Below are positions 1 to 5,965 of a DNA stretch of 6,507 nucleotides, one piece after another (the first letter of the stretch is position 1; every line of letters begins with the position of its first letter). The notes under the pieces were generated by a model, which was not told the origin of the DNA, did not search any database, and saw nothing but the letters and a program-made list of their open reading frames with translations. Source of the DNA: Clostridia bacterium (GTDB taxonomy: Bacteria > Bacillota > Clostridia > Christensenellales > UBA1242); assembly GCA_017622115.1 (NCBI GenBank), contig JAGART010000021.1, positions 1 to 6,507 on the forward strand, written 5' to 3'. Position numbers and translations under genes: made by a program.

Positions 1-91
1 CACTTTCACCCGCTTTTACGTGTAAATCAATATTCATTAAAGCATTATAATCTTTACTATATGCCAAATCAACTGATTTTAAAACTATCAT
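1..91 (-). CDS. ABC-type transporter ATP-binding protein, N-terminal fragment
   Basis: Only the first 30 codons lie inside the window; the gene runs off the left edge. The translated start (MIVLKSVDLAYSKDY, then NALMNIDLHVKAGES) has the usual opening of an ABC ATPase: a first beta strand, an aromatic A-loop residue (Tyr11 region), then the 'AL.NI.L.V..GE' segment that comes just before the Walker A loop. The Walker A motif itself is beyond the edge, so the ATPase call rests on this N-terminal pattern alone. The ATG at 91-89 is preceded by AAGGAGA (plus-strand 101-107) at a suitable distance, and by a good promoter. It is transcribed away from the neighbouring PLP enzyme gene. The substrate and the transporter subfamily cannot be told from this fragment. 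Confidence 0.75.
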   Translation of the reverse strand, partial: MIVLKSVDLAYSKDYNALMNIDLHVKAGES

Positions 92-114
92 AATTTCAAA
101 TCTCCTTATGACAT

Positions 115-143
115 ATTGTACACTTTTTTTACAAAATTTTCAA
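115..143 (-). promoter_or_regulatory. Sigma-A-like promoter of the ABC ATPase gene
   Basis: On the minus strand, TTGAAA (plus-strand 138-143) is followed after exactly 17 bp by TACAAT (115-120). This places the transcription start shortly upstream of the AAGGAGA ribosome binding site and the ATG at 91. The call is based on match to consensus and position only. Confidence 0.6.
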
Positions 144-189
144 GTGTTATTTGATGATTTCTTTAATTAAACAAATAGTGCCAAAATGC

Positions 190-218
190 TAGTCAATTTT
201 TATATTTTCTGCTATAAT
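190..218 (+). promoter_or_regulatory. Promoter of the PLP-dependent synthase gene
   Basis: A perfect TATAAT at 213-218 lies 17 bp after a weaker -35 (TAGTCA, 190-195). The predicted start of transcription near 225 gives a leader of under 30 nt that includes the TTGGAGA ribosome binding site at 235-241. Confidence 0.55.
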
Positions 219-252
219 GTACTTATACTTTTAATTGGAGATATTTTTTACT

Positions 253-1446
253 ATGGATTTATTTGAAAAATGTTATAACTATGAAATAGTTAAAAAAGCA
301 AAAGAAGCAGGTATTTATCCTTATTATCACTATCTTGAATCTGGTCAAGACACAGTAGTTAATATGCAAGGACACCGTGTAATTATGATAGGTTCTAACA
401 ACTATCTTGGTTTGACTAGCCACCCAGAAGTAATTGAGGCTGGTGTAGAAGCATTCAAAAAATATGGTTCTGGTTGCTCTGGCTCTCGTTTGCTTAATGG
501 TACATTAGATATGCACCTTCAACTTGAAAAAGAACTTGCAGAGTTTTTACACAAAGAAGATGTAACAACATTTAGTACAGGTTTTATGAGTAACTTGGGT
601 ATTATTTCTGCTATTGCAGGTCGTAATGATGTAATCATTTGTGATAAAGAAAATCACGCAAGTATTTATGATGGTTGTCGTTTAAGTTATGCTAAAATGG
701 TTCGTTACGAACACAGCGATATGGCAGATTTAGAGCGTCAACTTCAACAAATCCCAGAAGACAAAGGAAAATTAATCGTTACTGATGGTGTATTTAGTAT
801 GGGTGGCGACCTTTGTAAACTTCCTGAAATTGTAGCACTTGCTAAAAAATATGGTGCTCGTGTTATGATTGATGATGCACACGGTTTAGGTGTATTTGGT
901 GAAAATGGTCGTGGTACAGCAGAACACTTTGGTTTAGAAGATGAAGTAGATATCATTATGGGTACATTCTCAAAAAGTCTTGCTAGCCTTGGTGGTTATA
1001 TGGCTGCTAAAAAAGAAGTTGTTGAATACGTACGCCACACTTCTCGCCCACTTATCTTTGCCGCAAGTATAACACCTTCAAGTACTGCTAGTGCTTTAAC
1101 TGCACTTCGTATTTTAAAACGTGAGCCACAACGTGTTAAAGATTTGGCAAATATTACAGAATATATGCGTAACGCATTAAGAAAACGCAACATTCCTATT
1201 AGAGATAGCGTTGCTCCTATTATCCCTATCGAAACATATGATGACACTCGTACATTTATGGCTTGTAAGATTTTATTTGATAAAGGTGTATATGTAAACC
1301 CAGTTATCAGCCCTGCTGTTGCTCCTGGTGATGCGATTATTCGTACAAGTTATACAGCAACACATACAACAGACCTTATGGACGAAGCTGCAGACATTAT
1401 TAAAGATGTATTTGAAAACGACTTACCACCATATGTAAAAGAATAA
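253..1446 (+). CDS. PLP-dependent alpha-oxoamine synthase, serine palmitoyltransferase-like
   Basis: A complete 397-residue enzyme of the alpha-oxoamine synthase family (fold-type I, cytosolic), which condenses an amino acid with an acyl-CoA and releases CO2. The family includes serine palmitoyltransferase, 8-amino-7-oxononanoate synthase (BioF) and glycine C-acetyltransferase (Kbl). Visible marks are: GSNNYLGL near residue 47; the GSGCSGSR...LNGTLD substrate loop; His135 in ENHAS, expected to stack on PLP; Asp207 and His210 in DDAHGLG; and Lys241 in GTFSKSLASLGGY, the Schiff-base lysine. From memory, the GTFSKSLAS-type lysine loop, MADLE.QLQ and the NPV..PA.AP ending resemble Bacteroides-type serine palmitoyltransferase more than BioF or Kbl, and no bio or tdh gene is adjacent. 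ATG 253 is chosen because an upstream in-frame TTG at 235 is itself part of the ribosome binding site (TTGGAGA). Arginine codons are nearly all CGT/CGC, as in well-expressed genes. The acyl-CoA and amino-acid substrates are inferred, not proven. Confidence 0.88.
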   Translation: MDLFEKCYNYEIVKKAKEAGIYPYYHYLESGQDTVVNMQGHRVIMIGSNNYLGLTSHPEVIEAGVEAFKKYGSGCSGSRLLNGTLDMHLQLEKELAEFLHKEDVTTFSTGFMSNLGIISAIAGRNDVIICDKENHASIYDGCRLSYAKMVRYEHSDMADLERQLQQIPEDKGKLIVTDGVFSMGGDLCKLPEIVALAKKYGARVMIDDAHGLGVFGENGRGTAEHFGLEDEVDIIMGTFSKSLASLGGYMAAKKEVVEYVRHTSRPLIFAASITPSSTASALTALRILKREPQRVKDLANITEYMRNALRKRNIPIRDSVAPIIPIETYDDTRTFMACKILFDKGVYVNPVISPAVAPGDAIIRTSYTATHTTDLMDEAADIIKDVFENDLPPYVKE

Positions 1447-1447
1447 T

Positions 1448-1479
1448 AAAAAAGATATACTCAAATGTATATCTTTTTT
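1448..1479. terminator. Bidirectional intrinsic terminator between convergent genes
   Basis: AAAAAAGATATAC (1448-1460) pairs perfectly with GTATATCTTTTTT (1467-1479) around the 6-nt loop TCAAAT. The A-run on one side and the T-run on the other allow it to stop transcripts from both the synthase gene (plus) and the membrane protein gene ending at 1480 (minus). Confidence 0.8.
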
Positions 1480-2304
1480 TTATAAACTTTTTAAAATTGT
1501 TTTTAATGCAACTTTTTCAACCACTCTTAAATTTTCATTTTGCATTTCGCTTTGTACTCTCATAATAATATCGTTTTTATTAAATTGAGATAAGTTTTGA
1601 TATTTTGCTTTTAAGTTACTCAACTTTTGCTCTAATGTAATTTTATCTTTAGTTTTGCTATATTCATCAACAACCAATATAAACTCATTTTTAATAACTT
1701 CACAACTTACATAAGGCAATGTATTTACTACATTACTTGAATTATTGTTAAAATTATCATAATTCGCATTTATAGTATTTTGATTAAAGTTTTGTTGAGA
1801 AGAAACTTCATAACTTTGATTTACAACAGGTCTTGATATTGAATTATCTTGTTGTTGTAATACTTGTGTTTTTGCTTCTTTATATTTCATTATAGCCTTA
1901 ATCAAAATTGAGCTTATCACAATCAAAACCCCATTAACTATTGTATCTGTAAGTAAAGCATTTGATAACTCTGGCATAGTTTCAATCATTCCTAACAACA
2001 TTCCAAACGATTCCCCAAACGAAATAGTTGGGTCAACTGACACAATAATCAATGCACAAGAAATTAACAATGCAATTTCAGTAAATAAAAATGCAAAGAA
2101 AATTACCCATAAAACTGACCAAAATGGAACTTTTTTATAAAACTTCATAAAAATTGTATATGATGCAACAGCATTACTGACTGCAACGATATAAGCAATA
2201 AATCCAATAGAGTAAACAACTCCCCAAAGCACAGCAAATCCCAAACTGGACAAAAAACTAAATAAAAGTGCTTTCCATAAACTTTGTTCTTTTGTTTTTA
2301 CCAT
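1480..2304 (-). CDS. Predicted four-helix membrane protein with Asn/Gln-rich linker, function unknown
   Basis: A 274-residue protein not matched to a named family. Four hydrophobic segments lie at about residues 9-31, 33-55, 62-90 and 115-138. Then comes a low-complexity linker rich in Asn, Gln and Ser (about 148-198), and a charged, probably helical C-terminal domain (about 200-274) with many Lys/Glu pairs. The first helices loosely resemble small membrane domains found in Bacillota proteins that also carry zinc ribbons, but no Cys pairs of that kind are visible. The start is taken as ATG 2304, with AAAGGG about 10 nt upstream. The frame stays open back to a TTG at 2451, but that extension reads like translated intergenic DNA (Lys/Ile-rich, then a Gly/Val run from a G-tract). 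No convincing promoter was found; TTGAAA and TATACT occur upstream but with a 20-bp spacer. Arginine codons seen are AGA. Confidence 0.7.
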   Translation of the reverse strand: MVKTKEQSLWKALLFSFLSSLGFAVLWGVVYSIGFIAYIVAVSNAVASYTIFMKFYKKVPFWSVLWVIFFAFLFTEIALLISCALIIVSVDPTISFGESFGMLLGMIETMPELSNALLTDTIVNGVLIVISSILIKAIMKYKEAKTQVLQQQDNSISRPVVNQSYEVSSQQNFNQNTINANYDNFNNNSSNVVNTLPYVSCEVIKNEFILVVDEYSKTKDKITLEQKLSNLKAKYQNLSQFNKNDIIMRVQSEMQNENLRVVEKVALKTILKSL

Positions 2305-2480
2305 AATTTTAAAACCCTTTTTTCTTTGTGTAATTAATTTTAAACATAAAATATTACCGCAAGTAAGTATACCCCCCACCACATACCATTTTTTCAATAC
2401 TTTTTTGTATATTTTTTTTAAAATTTTAATAAAAATGCTAATTTTATACAATTTTTATTTATAAAAACAAAAAAAATAGT

Positions 2481-2508
2481 TTGTAATAAACAATAATTAT
2501 GTTATAAT
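2481..2508 (+). promoter_or_regulatory. Promoter of the 379-residue orphan gene
   Basis: TTGTAA (2481-2486) and a perfect TATAAT (2503-2508) are separated by 16 bp. Transcription should begin near 2515, right at the GAGGAGAT ribosome binding site (2515-2522), leaving a leader of only about 13 nt before ATG 2528. That leaves no room for a riboswitch or attenuator. Confidence 0.65.
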
Positions 2509-2527
2509 TTTTTTGAGGAGATATAAA

Positions 2528-3667
2528 ATGCCTAAACTAAAAGCACCTATAAAAAACAAAACGTTATCAAAAGTCAAAACGCAAAACAGAGTTCAAAAAG
2601 AACAGCAAAGGCTTCATCAAAAGTTAGCTTCCAAAAAAATTTTAGAAGTTTACACTCAAAATGACAAATTATTTATCAGTAATTCATCCGCATATAGTTT
2701 AAATCTTATAAATGTTAGAGCAATAATGTCTACTTCCCCTCAATTTATAGAAATTACCCCTGAAATATTGGCAAATTTAAATCAAAAAGACTTCGTTTTT
2801 GAATATATTCAACTTAACGAAGATGAAATATTCCAAAAAAATGATAATTTACTTCTTACCTTGCAAAATTTACAAAATAACTATGGAGTTGCAGTTCATA
2901 ATATAATTACAGGAAATTTAAATAATAAGTTAGAAATTGCTACAAATATAACTAGTGAAGGTTTAAGACTTAATCCTGCATTTAAAACTATTCTAGGCTC
3001 AACCATATCTGTTGGAATAAATTTTGATGCTCAAAATACTATGGAAGACATAATAAATTATAATTTAGGAAATTCCCCTACTCCTTGCAAGATTATTGTT
3101 GCCAGTCCTTTAATATTAAACAATGGTAACTCACAACTTTGTCTAGGTTTCCCAGAAAAAAACTTAAAAACAGCAGGTCAACAATATAATGAACATTGTA
3201 TTTTAGATGCGATTTGCAATAATCTACATTGCATACCAAAAGAATTTATTTTGGGATATTATTACACGAACGAAAATAATCAATCTTATTTTATAAAAAA
3301 TAACTCACATTTTTCAACAATGAACACAGATGAGCAAAATTTATTTATAGATAACCTCACCAATATCATAAAAGGAACTTATTTTGAAAATATAAATCAT
3401 TATATTAACACTAGTAATATTGATGCATTAAACGAAATGGGTAATAAACTTTTTGAATTAGGGCTAGACACAACTTTAATACAAAACAGCATTGACTTAA
3501 TTTATAAAACACAACAAATCTTTGATACAAAATCAAACTTGCGAGAAATTTCTTTAAATGAAACAATAGTTAATGAATATACACCAAAAACTCATATTCG
3601 GAAATTAGTTGGTTTTGAACAAATAACACAAAATAATTTTGAAAATTCCGAAAGTATGGAACGATAA
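2528..3667 (+). CDS. Orphan protein of unknown function (possible ADP-ribosyltransferase-like fold)
   Basis: A 379-residue protein I do not recognise. The first 38 residues are very basic and rich in Lys/Gln (DNA- or RNA-binding tail, or coiled coil). Residues about 40-110 mix beta strands and helices. A central block about 118-245 has His124 (AVHNIITGN), an 'IATNITSEGLRLNP' segment, a strand ISVGINF with Ser161, a hydrophobic strand KIIVASPLIL, QQYNEHC (218-224), a CX5CX4C cluster (Cys224, 230, 235) and IPKEFILGYYY with Glu239. The His / GL / Ser-strand / late Glu order is loosely like ADP-ribosyltransferase folds, but this is inference only. The rest (about 260-379) looks helical. There is no signal peptide or membrane helix, so it is probably cytosolic. 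ATG 2528 follows GAGGAGAT; the in-frame TTG at 2513 is too close to the predicted transcription start. Arginine codons are AGA, AGG, CGA or CGG, unlike the synthase. It is a single-gene unit with its own promoter and terminator. Confidence 0.75.
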   Translation: MPKLKAPIKNKTLSKVKTQNRVQKEQQRLHQKLASKKILEVYTQNDKLFISNSSAYSLNLINVRAIMSTSPQFIEITPEILANLNQKDFVFEYIQLNEDEIFQKNDNLLLTLQNLQNNYGVAVHNIITGNLNNKLEIATNITSEGLRLNPAFKTILGSTISVGINFDAQNTMEDIINYNLGNSPTPCKIIVASPLILNNGNSQLCLGFPEKNLKTAGQQYNEHCILDAICNNLHCIPKEFILGYYYTNENNQSYFIKNNSHFSTMNTDEQNLFIDNLTNIIKGTYFENINHYINTSNIDALNEMGNKLFELGLDTTLIQNSIDLIYKTQQIFDTKSNLREISLNETIVNEYTPKTHIRKLVGFEQITQNNFENSESMER

Positions 3668-3675
3668 TAAAAACC

Positions 3676-3701
3676 AAAAGAACCTCAAAAGAGGTTCTTT
3701 T
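3676..3701. terminator. Bidirectional intrinsic terminator between the orphan gene and hpf
   Basis: AAAAGAACCTC (3676-3686) and GAGGTTCTTTT (3691-3701) form a perfect 11-bp stem with an AAAA loop, continuing into a T-run. It follows the stop codon at 3667 and also lies just past the end of hpf (3709) on the other strand, so it probably serves both genes. Confidence 0.85.
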
Positions 3702-3708
3702 TTAGTTA

Positions 3709-4245
3709 TTATTCGTAGTCAGGGTCAAGAATACCGTAATCACCCTCGTAACGTTTATAAATTACGTTTACTTTTCCATTTTCAGGGTTAATGTACACAT
3801 AAAAACTGTGGTCAGAATTTTCGAGTTCCATAATTGCTTCATTTACAGTAAGTGGATTAATTGCAAAGTTTTTGCTTTTACTTACCTTACACTCTTCTGG
3901 TTTAAATTCGAATTCATCATCATTAAAAAGCAACTCTTTAATAGGAGCACCTTTACGTAACTTATCTTTAATTTTAGTAGAATACTTAACGATTTGTCTT
4001 TCTACTTTTGGAAGTGCTAAATCAATATTTTGATACATATTGTCGCTTGAAACTTCACTACGGAAAAGCAAACCTTTGTCCTTAATTGTGAGTTCTAATT
4101 TGTAAGTTTCTTTGATTTTACTACAAACAATTTTAGCAGTAGCAGTATCATCAAAGTAACGGTCAAGTTTTTCCACCTTTTCTCGAATAATGCCTTCAAG
4201 TTTTTCACTTACAGCATAATTTTTTGACATAATTTGAATTTGCAT
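3709..4245 (-). CDS. hpf: Ribosome hibernation promoting factor, long form
   Basis: A complete 178-residue long-form HPF (also called YvyD/RaiA-type). In this family the N-terminal domain binds the decoding region of the 30S subunit, and the C-terminal domain dimerises to join two 70S ribosomes into inactive 100S particles in slow growth or stress. Residues 1-100 carry the N-terminal pattern (KLDRYFDD, ETYKLELTIKDKG, FRSEV, DNMYQNIDLALPKVERQIVKY). Residues about 122-175 are the dimerisation domain (NPLTVNEAIMELE, HSFYVYINPENGKVNVIYKR, GDYGILDPD). Both are full length. ATG 4245 has an excellent AAGGAGG (plus-strand 4254-4260) 8 nt upstream and its own promoter, which contains a long inverted repeat between -35 and -10. 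In many Bacillota secA and prfB lie downstream of hpf; here they do not, and the gene is a single unit. Confidence 0.96.
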   Translation of the reverse strand: MQIQIMSKNYAVSEKLEGIIREKVEKLDRYFDDTATAKIVCSKIKETYKLELTIKDKGLLFRSEVSSDNMYQNIDLALPKVERQIVKYSTKIKDKLRKGAPIKELLFNDDEFEFKPEECKVSKSKNFAINPLTVNEAIMELENSDHSFYVYINPENGKVNVIYKRYEGDYGILDPDYE

Positions 4246-4272
4246 AATGTTGTCCTCCTTTTATACATAGGT

Positions 4273-4301
4273 ATTATATCAAAATTTGTAATTTTGAGCA
4301 A
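4273..4301 (-). promoter_or_regulatory. hpf promoter with an inverted repeat in the spacer
   Basis: On the minus strand, TTGCTC (plus 4296-4301) is followed by a 17-bp spacer and a perfect TATAAT (plus 4273-4278). The spacer is almost exactly a perfect inverted repeat: TCAAAATT (4279-4286), TGT, AATTTTGA (4290-4297) on the plus strand. A symmetrical element in this place is the usual position of a repressor operator. It could also be a chance product of AT-rich DNA. The -35 box begins one base past the stop codon of the upstream gene. Confidence 0.6.
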
Positions 4302-4802
4302 CTAATTTAACAATATATAGCCTGCCAAAATCAAAACTAGCACTAGCACCACCATACTAATACCAAAGCCTACCCACGAAATTTTTCTGCGAGTACTTTT
4401 TGCAATAGCAACTATTCCCATTACTTCACCGATTATACTACAAACTACACCACAAAATAAACCAATAAAATAACCACCTTGCAATAAATACATAAATATA
4501 GGCAACATTTGGGCATCTTTGTCATTGAGCAATAAATAACAAACTAACAATATTACACCAAAAACTAAACCAAAAACGCTCAAAATTATTGCTGACGTAC
4601 CATAACTTTTAGGTTGCTCATTAGGCTTTATAGATATTTCTTTATTGTCATTTTGTTTTTCATTTAACGTAGTCTCTTTTGATGAAATATCAAGATTTAA
4701 AGAATTTTCAACAGCATTACAATCTTGTTTTTGAGAATTCACTTGATTTTGCAAACTATCTAAATTTTCAAGTGTATTTTTTGCAACTTCTTTGCCGTCC
4801 AT
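4302..4802 (-). CDS. Small DUF4190-like membrane protein
   Basis: A 166-residue protein with a hydrophilic N-terminal half (about 1-67; rich in Asn, Gln, Lys and Glu, probably disordered or coiled) followed by three membrane helices at about 70-92, 108-134 and 143-164. The Gly-rich helices, with the GEVMGIVAIAKS turn and a final 'GFGISM' helix, match the style of DUF4190-type proteins: short Bacillota membrane proteins of unknown role, often with an N-terminal tail or zinc ribbon. The tail here has a single Cys (Cys28), so no zinc ribbon. ATG 4802 is preferred because AAGGGGAG (plus 4806-4813) is just upstream; an in-frame GTG at 4838 has no ribosome binding site and lies at the predicted transcription start. 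Same strand as hpf, 56 bp apart, but hpf has a separate promoter. Confidence 0.7.
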   Translation of the reverse strand: MDGKEVAKNTLENLDSLQNQVNSQKQDCNAVENSLNLDISSKETTLNEKQNDNKEISIKPNEQPKSYGTSAIILSVFGLVFGVILLVCYLLLNDKDAQMLPIFMYLLQGGYFIGLFCGVVCSIIGEVMGIVAIAKSTRRKISWVGFGISMVVLVLVLILAGYILLN

Positions 4803-4828
4803 ATACTCCCCTTTTGATATTTTGTACA

Positions 4829-4858
4829 ATTTTATCACATATATAAAATATAAATCAA
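4829..4858 (-). promoter_or_regulatory. Candidate promoter of the DUF4190-like gene
   Basis: TTGATT (plus 4853-4858) and TAAAAT (plus 4829-4834) on the minus strand, with an 18-bp spacer. The predicted transcript would begin near 4822, upstream of the AAGGGGAG ribosome binding site. Such boxes are common by chance in AT-rich DNA, hence modest confidence. Confidence 0.45.
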
Positions 4859-4878
4859 GCGAAACTACATTAAATAAT

Positions 4879-4905
4879 AAAAAAGCACATTTTCGACAAA
4901 AATGT
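4879..4905 (-). terminator. Intrinsic terminator of the B-repeat protein gene
   Basis: On the minus strand ACATTTT (plus 4899-4905) pairs with AAAATGT (plus 4887-4893) around a 5-nt loop and is followed by GC and a run of six T. It lies 15 bp past the stop codon at 4921. The stem has few G/C pairs, so it may be leaky and allow some read-through into the DUF4190-like gene. Confidence 0.55.
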
Positions 4906-4920
4906 TAAAAATATACTTTT

Positions 4921-5868
4921 TCAATTATCTAAATCATTATTAATACTTAAATTTATAGGCTGAAACTTTGCAATTAATAAACTATCAATTATATCTGCCT
5001 TTAAGAAGCGTTCACTTAAATTATTAGACAAACAATTTTCTTCATCTGTTGATTTATACCACCCTACGAATTCATAATCTTTTAACGAAGGGGTTGCCAC
5101 ACAAATTACGGTATCTTCGTTTGATAATTCATCATACTCATCACCCAAAATACTAACTTTTCCGCCTTTTGTTGCGGTTACCGCTATACCACTAATCATG
5201 TTTGTAGGTTCTTTTAAATTAGAATAAGGTTGATTACTTGTATGAGTATAAATATTTATTCTCGATTCCCGATAAGCAAAATTAAATAACAGCCCTAATT
5301 TATTACTCCCCTCGTTAATATAATATTTAACAGATAACGCAAATGGACAAGCCTCCCAAATTTGACCTTGCCAACTATTCAATTTATAAAATGTTATATT
5401 ATCAAAACTTATTTCTGTTATATAAGTATTTTCATCAGGAGTAATTAATAGATGCATTTCAAAATTATCTTTATCATAAGTTTTAATAAAGTCAGTTATT
5501 AAATTATTATCTGCATAAATATTAAATGCTTCAACAAAATTTGCGGTATAAGTTATATTTTCCCACACTACAAAAGTATAATTCGCTTCTGTTGAAATTA
5601 TATTTCCTTCTAAATCAGTCCAACTTTCAAACTTATAACCAGTATTTGGTGTAGCAATAATATTTACAGTTTCTCCGCCATAAGTTTCAAAACTATCTGT
5701 AACAGAACCATAATCTGCATTATTAACATTTAAAGTTATATAAACTTCATAAATAGGCATTGGATTAGCCCCAAAAAGTTTAGGTGTTAAACTAAATATT
5801 ATAACTATAACAGCACTCACACTTATTATTGATACTAAATAAACAATAAGACTTATCTTTTTTATCAT
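4921..5868 (-). CDS. Exported protein with two divergent InlB B-repeat domains
   Basis: A 315-residue protein with an N-terminal KK plus a long hydrophobic segment (about 5-28): a signal peptide or uncleaved membrane anchor. Two divergent InlB B-repeat (Flg_new_2-like) units follow. The first spans about 45-112 (YGSVTD, YGGETVNIIATPNTGYKFESW to Trp83, ending ITYTANF). The second spans about 228-303 (GGKVSILG, CVATP, YEFVGW to Trp270, ending LLIAKF). The 115-residue region between them (about 115-227) has no match I recognise and looks beta-rich. These repeats are typical of surface or secreted proteins of Gram-positive bacteria. No LPXTG signal or C-terminal membrane helix is seen, so it would be held, if at all, by its N terminus. 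ATG 5868 follows AGGAG closely; GTG 5874 lies inside that ribosome binding site. It ends in TGA. It is divergent from an XRE regulator, with shared operator-like palindromes. Confidence 0.8.
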   Translation of the reverse strand: MIKKISLIVYLVSIISVSAVIVIIFSLTPKLFGANPMPIYEVYITLNVNNADYGSVTDSFETYGGETVNIIATPNTGYKFESWTDLEGNIISTEANYTFVVWENITYTANFVEAFNIYADNNLITDFIKTYDKDNFEMHLLITPDENTYITEISFDNITFYKLNSWQGQIWEACPFALSVKYYINEGSNKLGLLFNFAYRESRINIYTHTSNQPYSNLKEPTNMISGIAVTATKGGKVSILGDEYDELSNEDTVICVATPSLKDYEFVGWYKSTDEENCLSNNLSERFLKADIIDSLLIAKFQPINLSINNDLDN

Positions 5869-5885
5869 AATCACTCCTATTTTTG

Positions 5886-5898
5886 CTCAATTTTTGAA
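5886..5898. promoter_or_regulatory. Operator-like palindrome O1
   Basis: CTCAA-TTT-TTGAA, one mismatch from the perfect O2. It begins one base past the CTCCTAT/TTTG ribosome-binding region of the B-repeat gene, downstream of its promoter, where a bound protein would block elongation. Its centre (5892) is 33 bp, about three helical turns, from the centre of O2. Confidence 0.55.
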
Positions 5899-5910
5899 CA
5901 TTATATATAG

Positions 5911-5939
5911 AGTACATGCTCAATTTTTGAGAATGTCAA
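5911..5939 (-). promoter_or_regulatory. Promoter of the B-repeat protein gene
   Basis: On the minus strand a perfect -35, TTGACA (plus 5934-5939), is followed by 17 bp and TGTACT (plus 5911-5916), a 4/6 match to the -10 consensus. Operator O2 fills the spacer. An alternative -10 (TATAAT, a few bases further on) has no -35 at a proper distance. Confidence 0.5.
5919..5931. promoter_or_regulatory. Operator-like palindrome O2
   Basis: A perfect inverted repeat, CTCAA-TTT-TTGAG, 13 bp long, lying wholly between the -35 and -10 of the B-repeat gene promoter. With O1 it shares the longer string TGCTCAATTTTTGA in the same orientation. The natural candidate to bind it is the XRE-family protein encoded 43 bp away; this is inference from position and symmetry. 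Confidence 0.65.
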
Positions 5940-5965
5940 CAAAATTGAGCAAATATTTGCATAAT
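5937..5965 (+). promoter_or_regulatory. Candidate promoter of the XRE regulator, with half-operator O3
   Basis: TCAACA (5937-5942) and CATAAT (5960-5965) with a 17-bp spacer would start transcription at about 5972-5974, at the ATG itself. The spacer contains a half-site TTGAGCA (5945-5951) equal to one arm of O1/O2 plus its flank, and a perfect 12-bp palindrome GCAAATATTTGC (5949-5960). The -35 overlaps the -35 of the divergent promoter, so the two promoters probably exclude each other. Confidence 0.4.

Noticed and set aside
235..252. In-frame TTG start six codons upstream of the synthase ATG.
   Set aside because: The TTG is part of the TTGGAGA ribosome binding site, and the family N terminus (MDLFEKCYN) fits ATG 253.
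744..1247. Open frames on the minus strand inside the synthase gene (744-956 and 996-1247).
   Set aside because: They lie opposite a strongly conserved enzyme, have no ribosome binding site or promoter, and their products look like antisense translations.
2305..2451. 49-residue N-terminal extension of the membrane protein from a TTG at 2451.
   Set aside because: No ribosome binding site at 2451, and the composition is that of translated intergenic AT-rich DNA with a G-tract; ATG 2304 starts directly before the first membrane helix.
2513..2527. In-frame TTG start of the orphan gene at 2513.
   Set aside because: It overlaps the GAGGAGAT ribosome binding site and lies at or before the predicted transcription start.
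4525..4531. Another TTGAGCA half-site, inside the DUF4190-like gene.
   Set aside because: A lone half-site within a coding region, without a second arm or promoter; it shows that the 7-mer can occur by chance here.
4803..4838. In-frame GTG start of the DUF4190-like gene at 4838.
   Set aside because: No ribosome binding site precedes it and it overlaps the candidate -10 region; ATG 4802 has AAGGGGAG upstream.
5869..5874. In-frame GTG start of the B-repeat protein at 5874.
   Set aside because: It lies inside the AGGAGTG ribosome binding site that serves ATG 5868.
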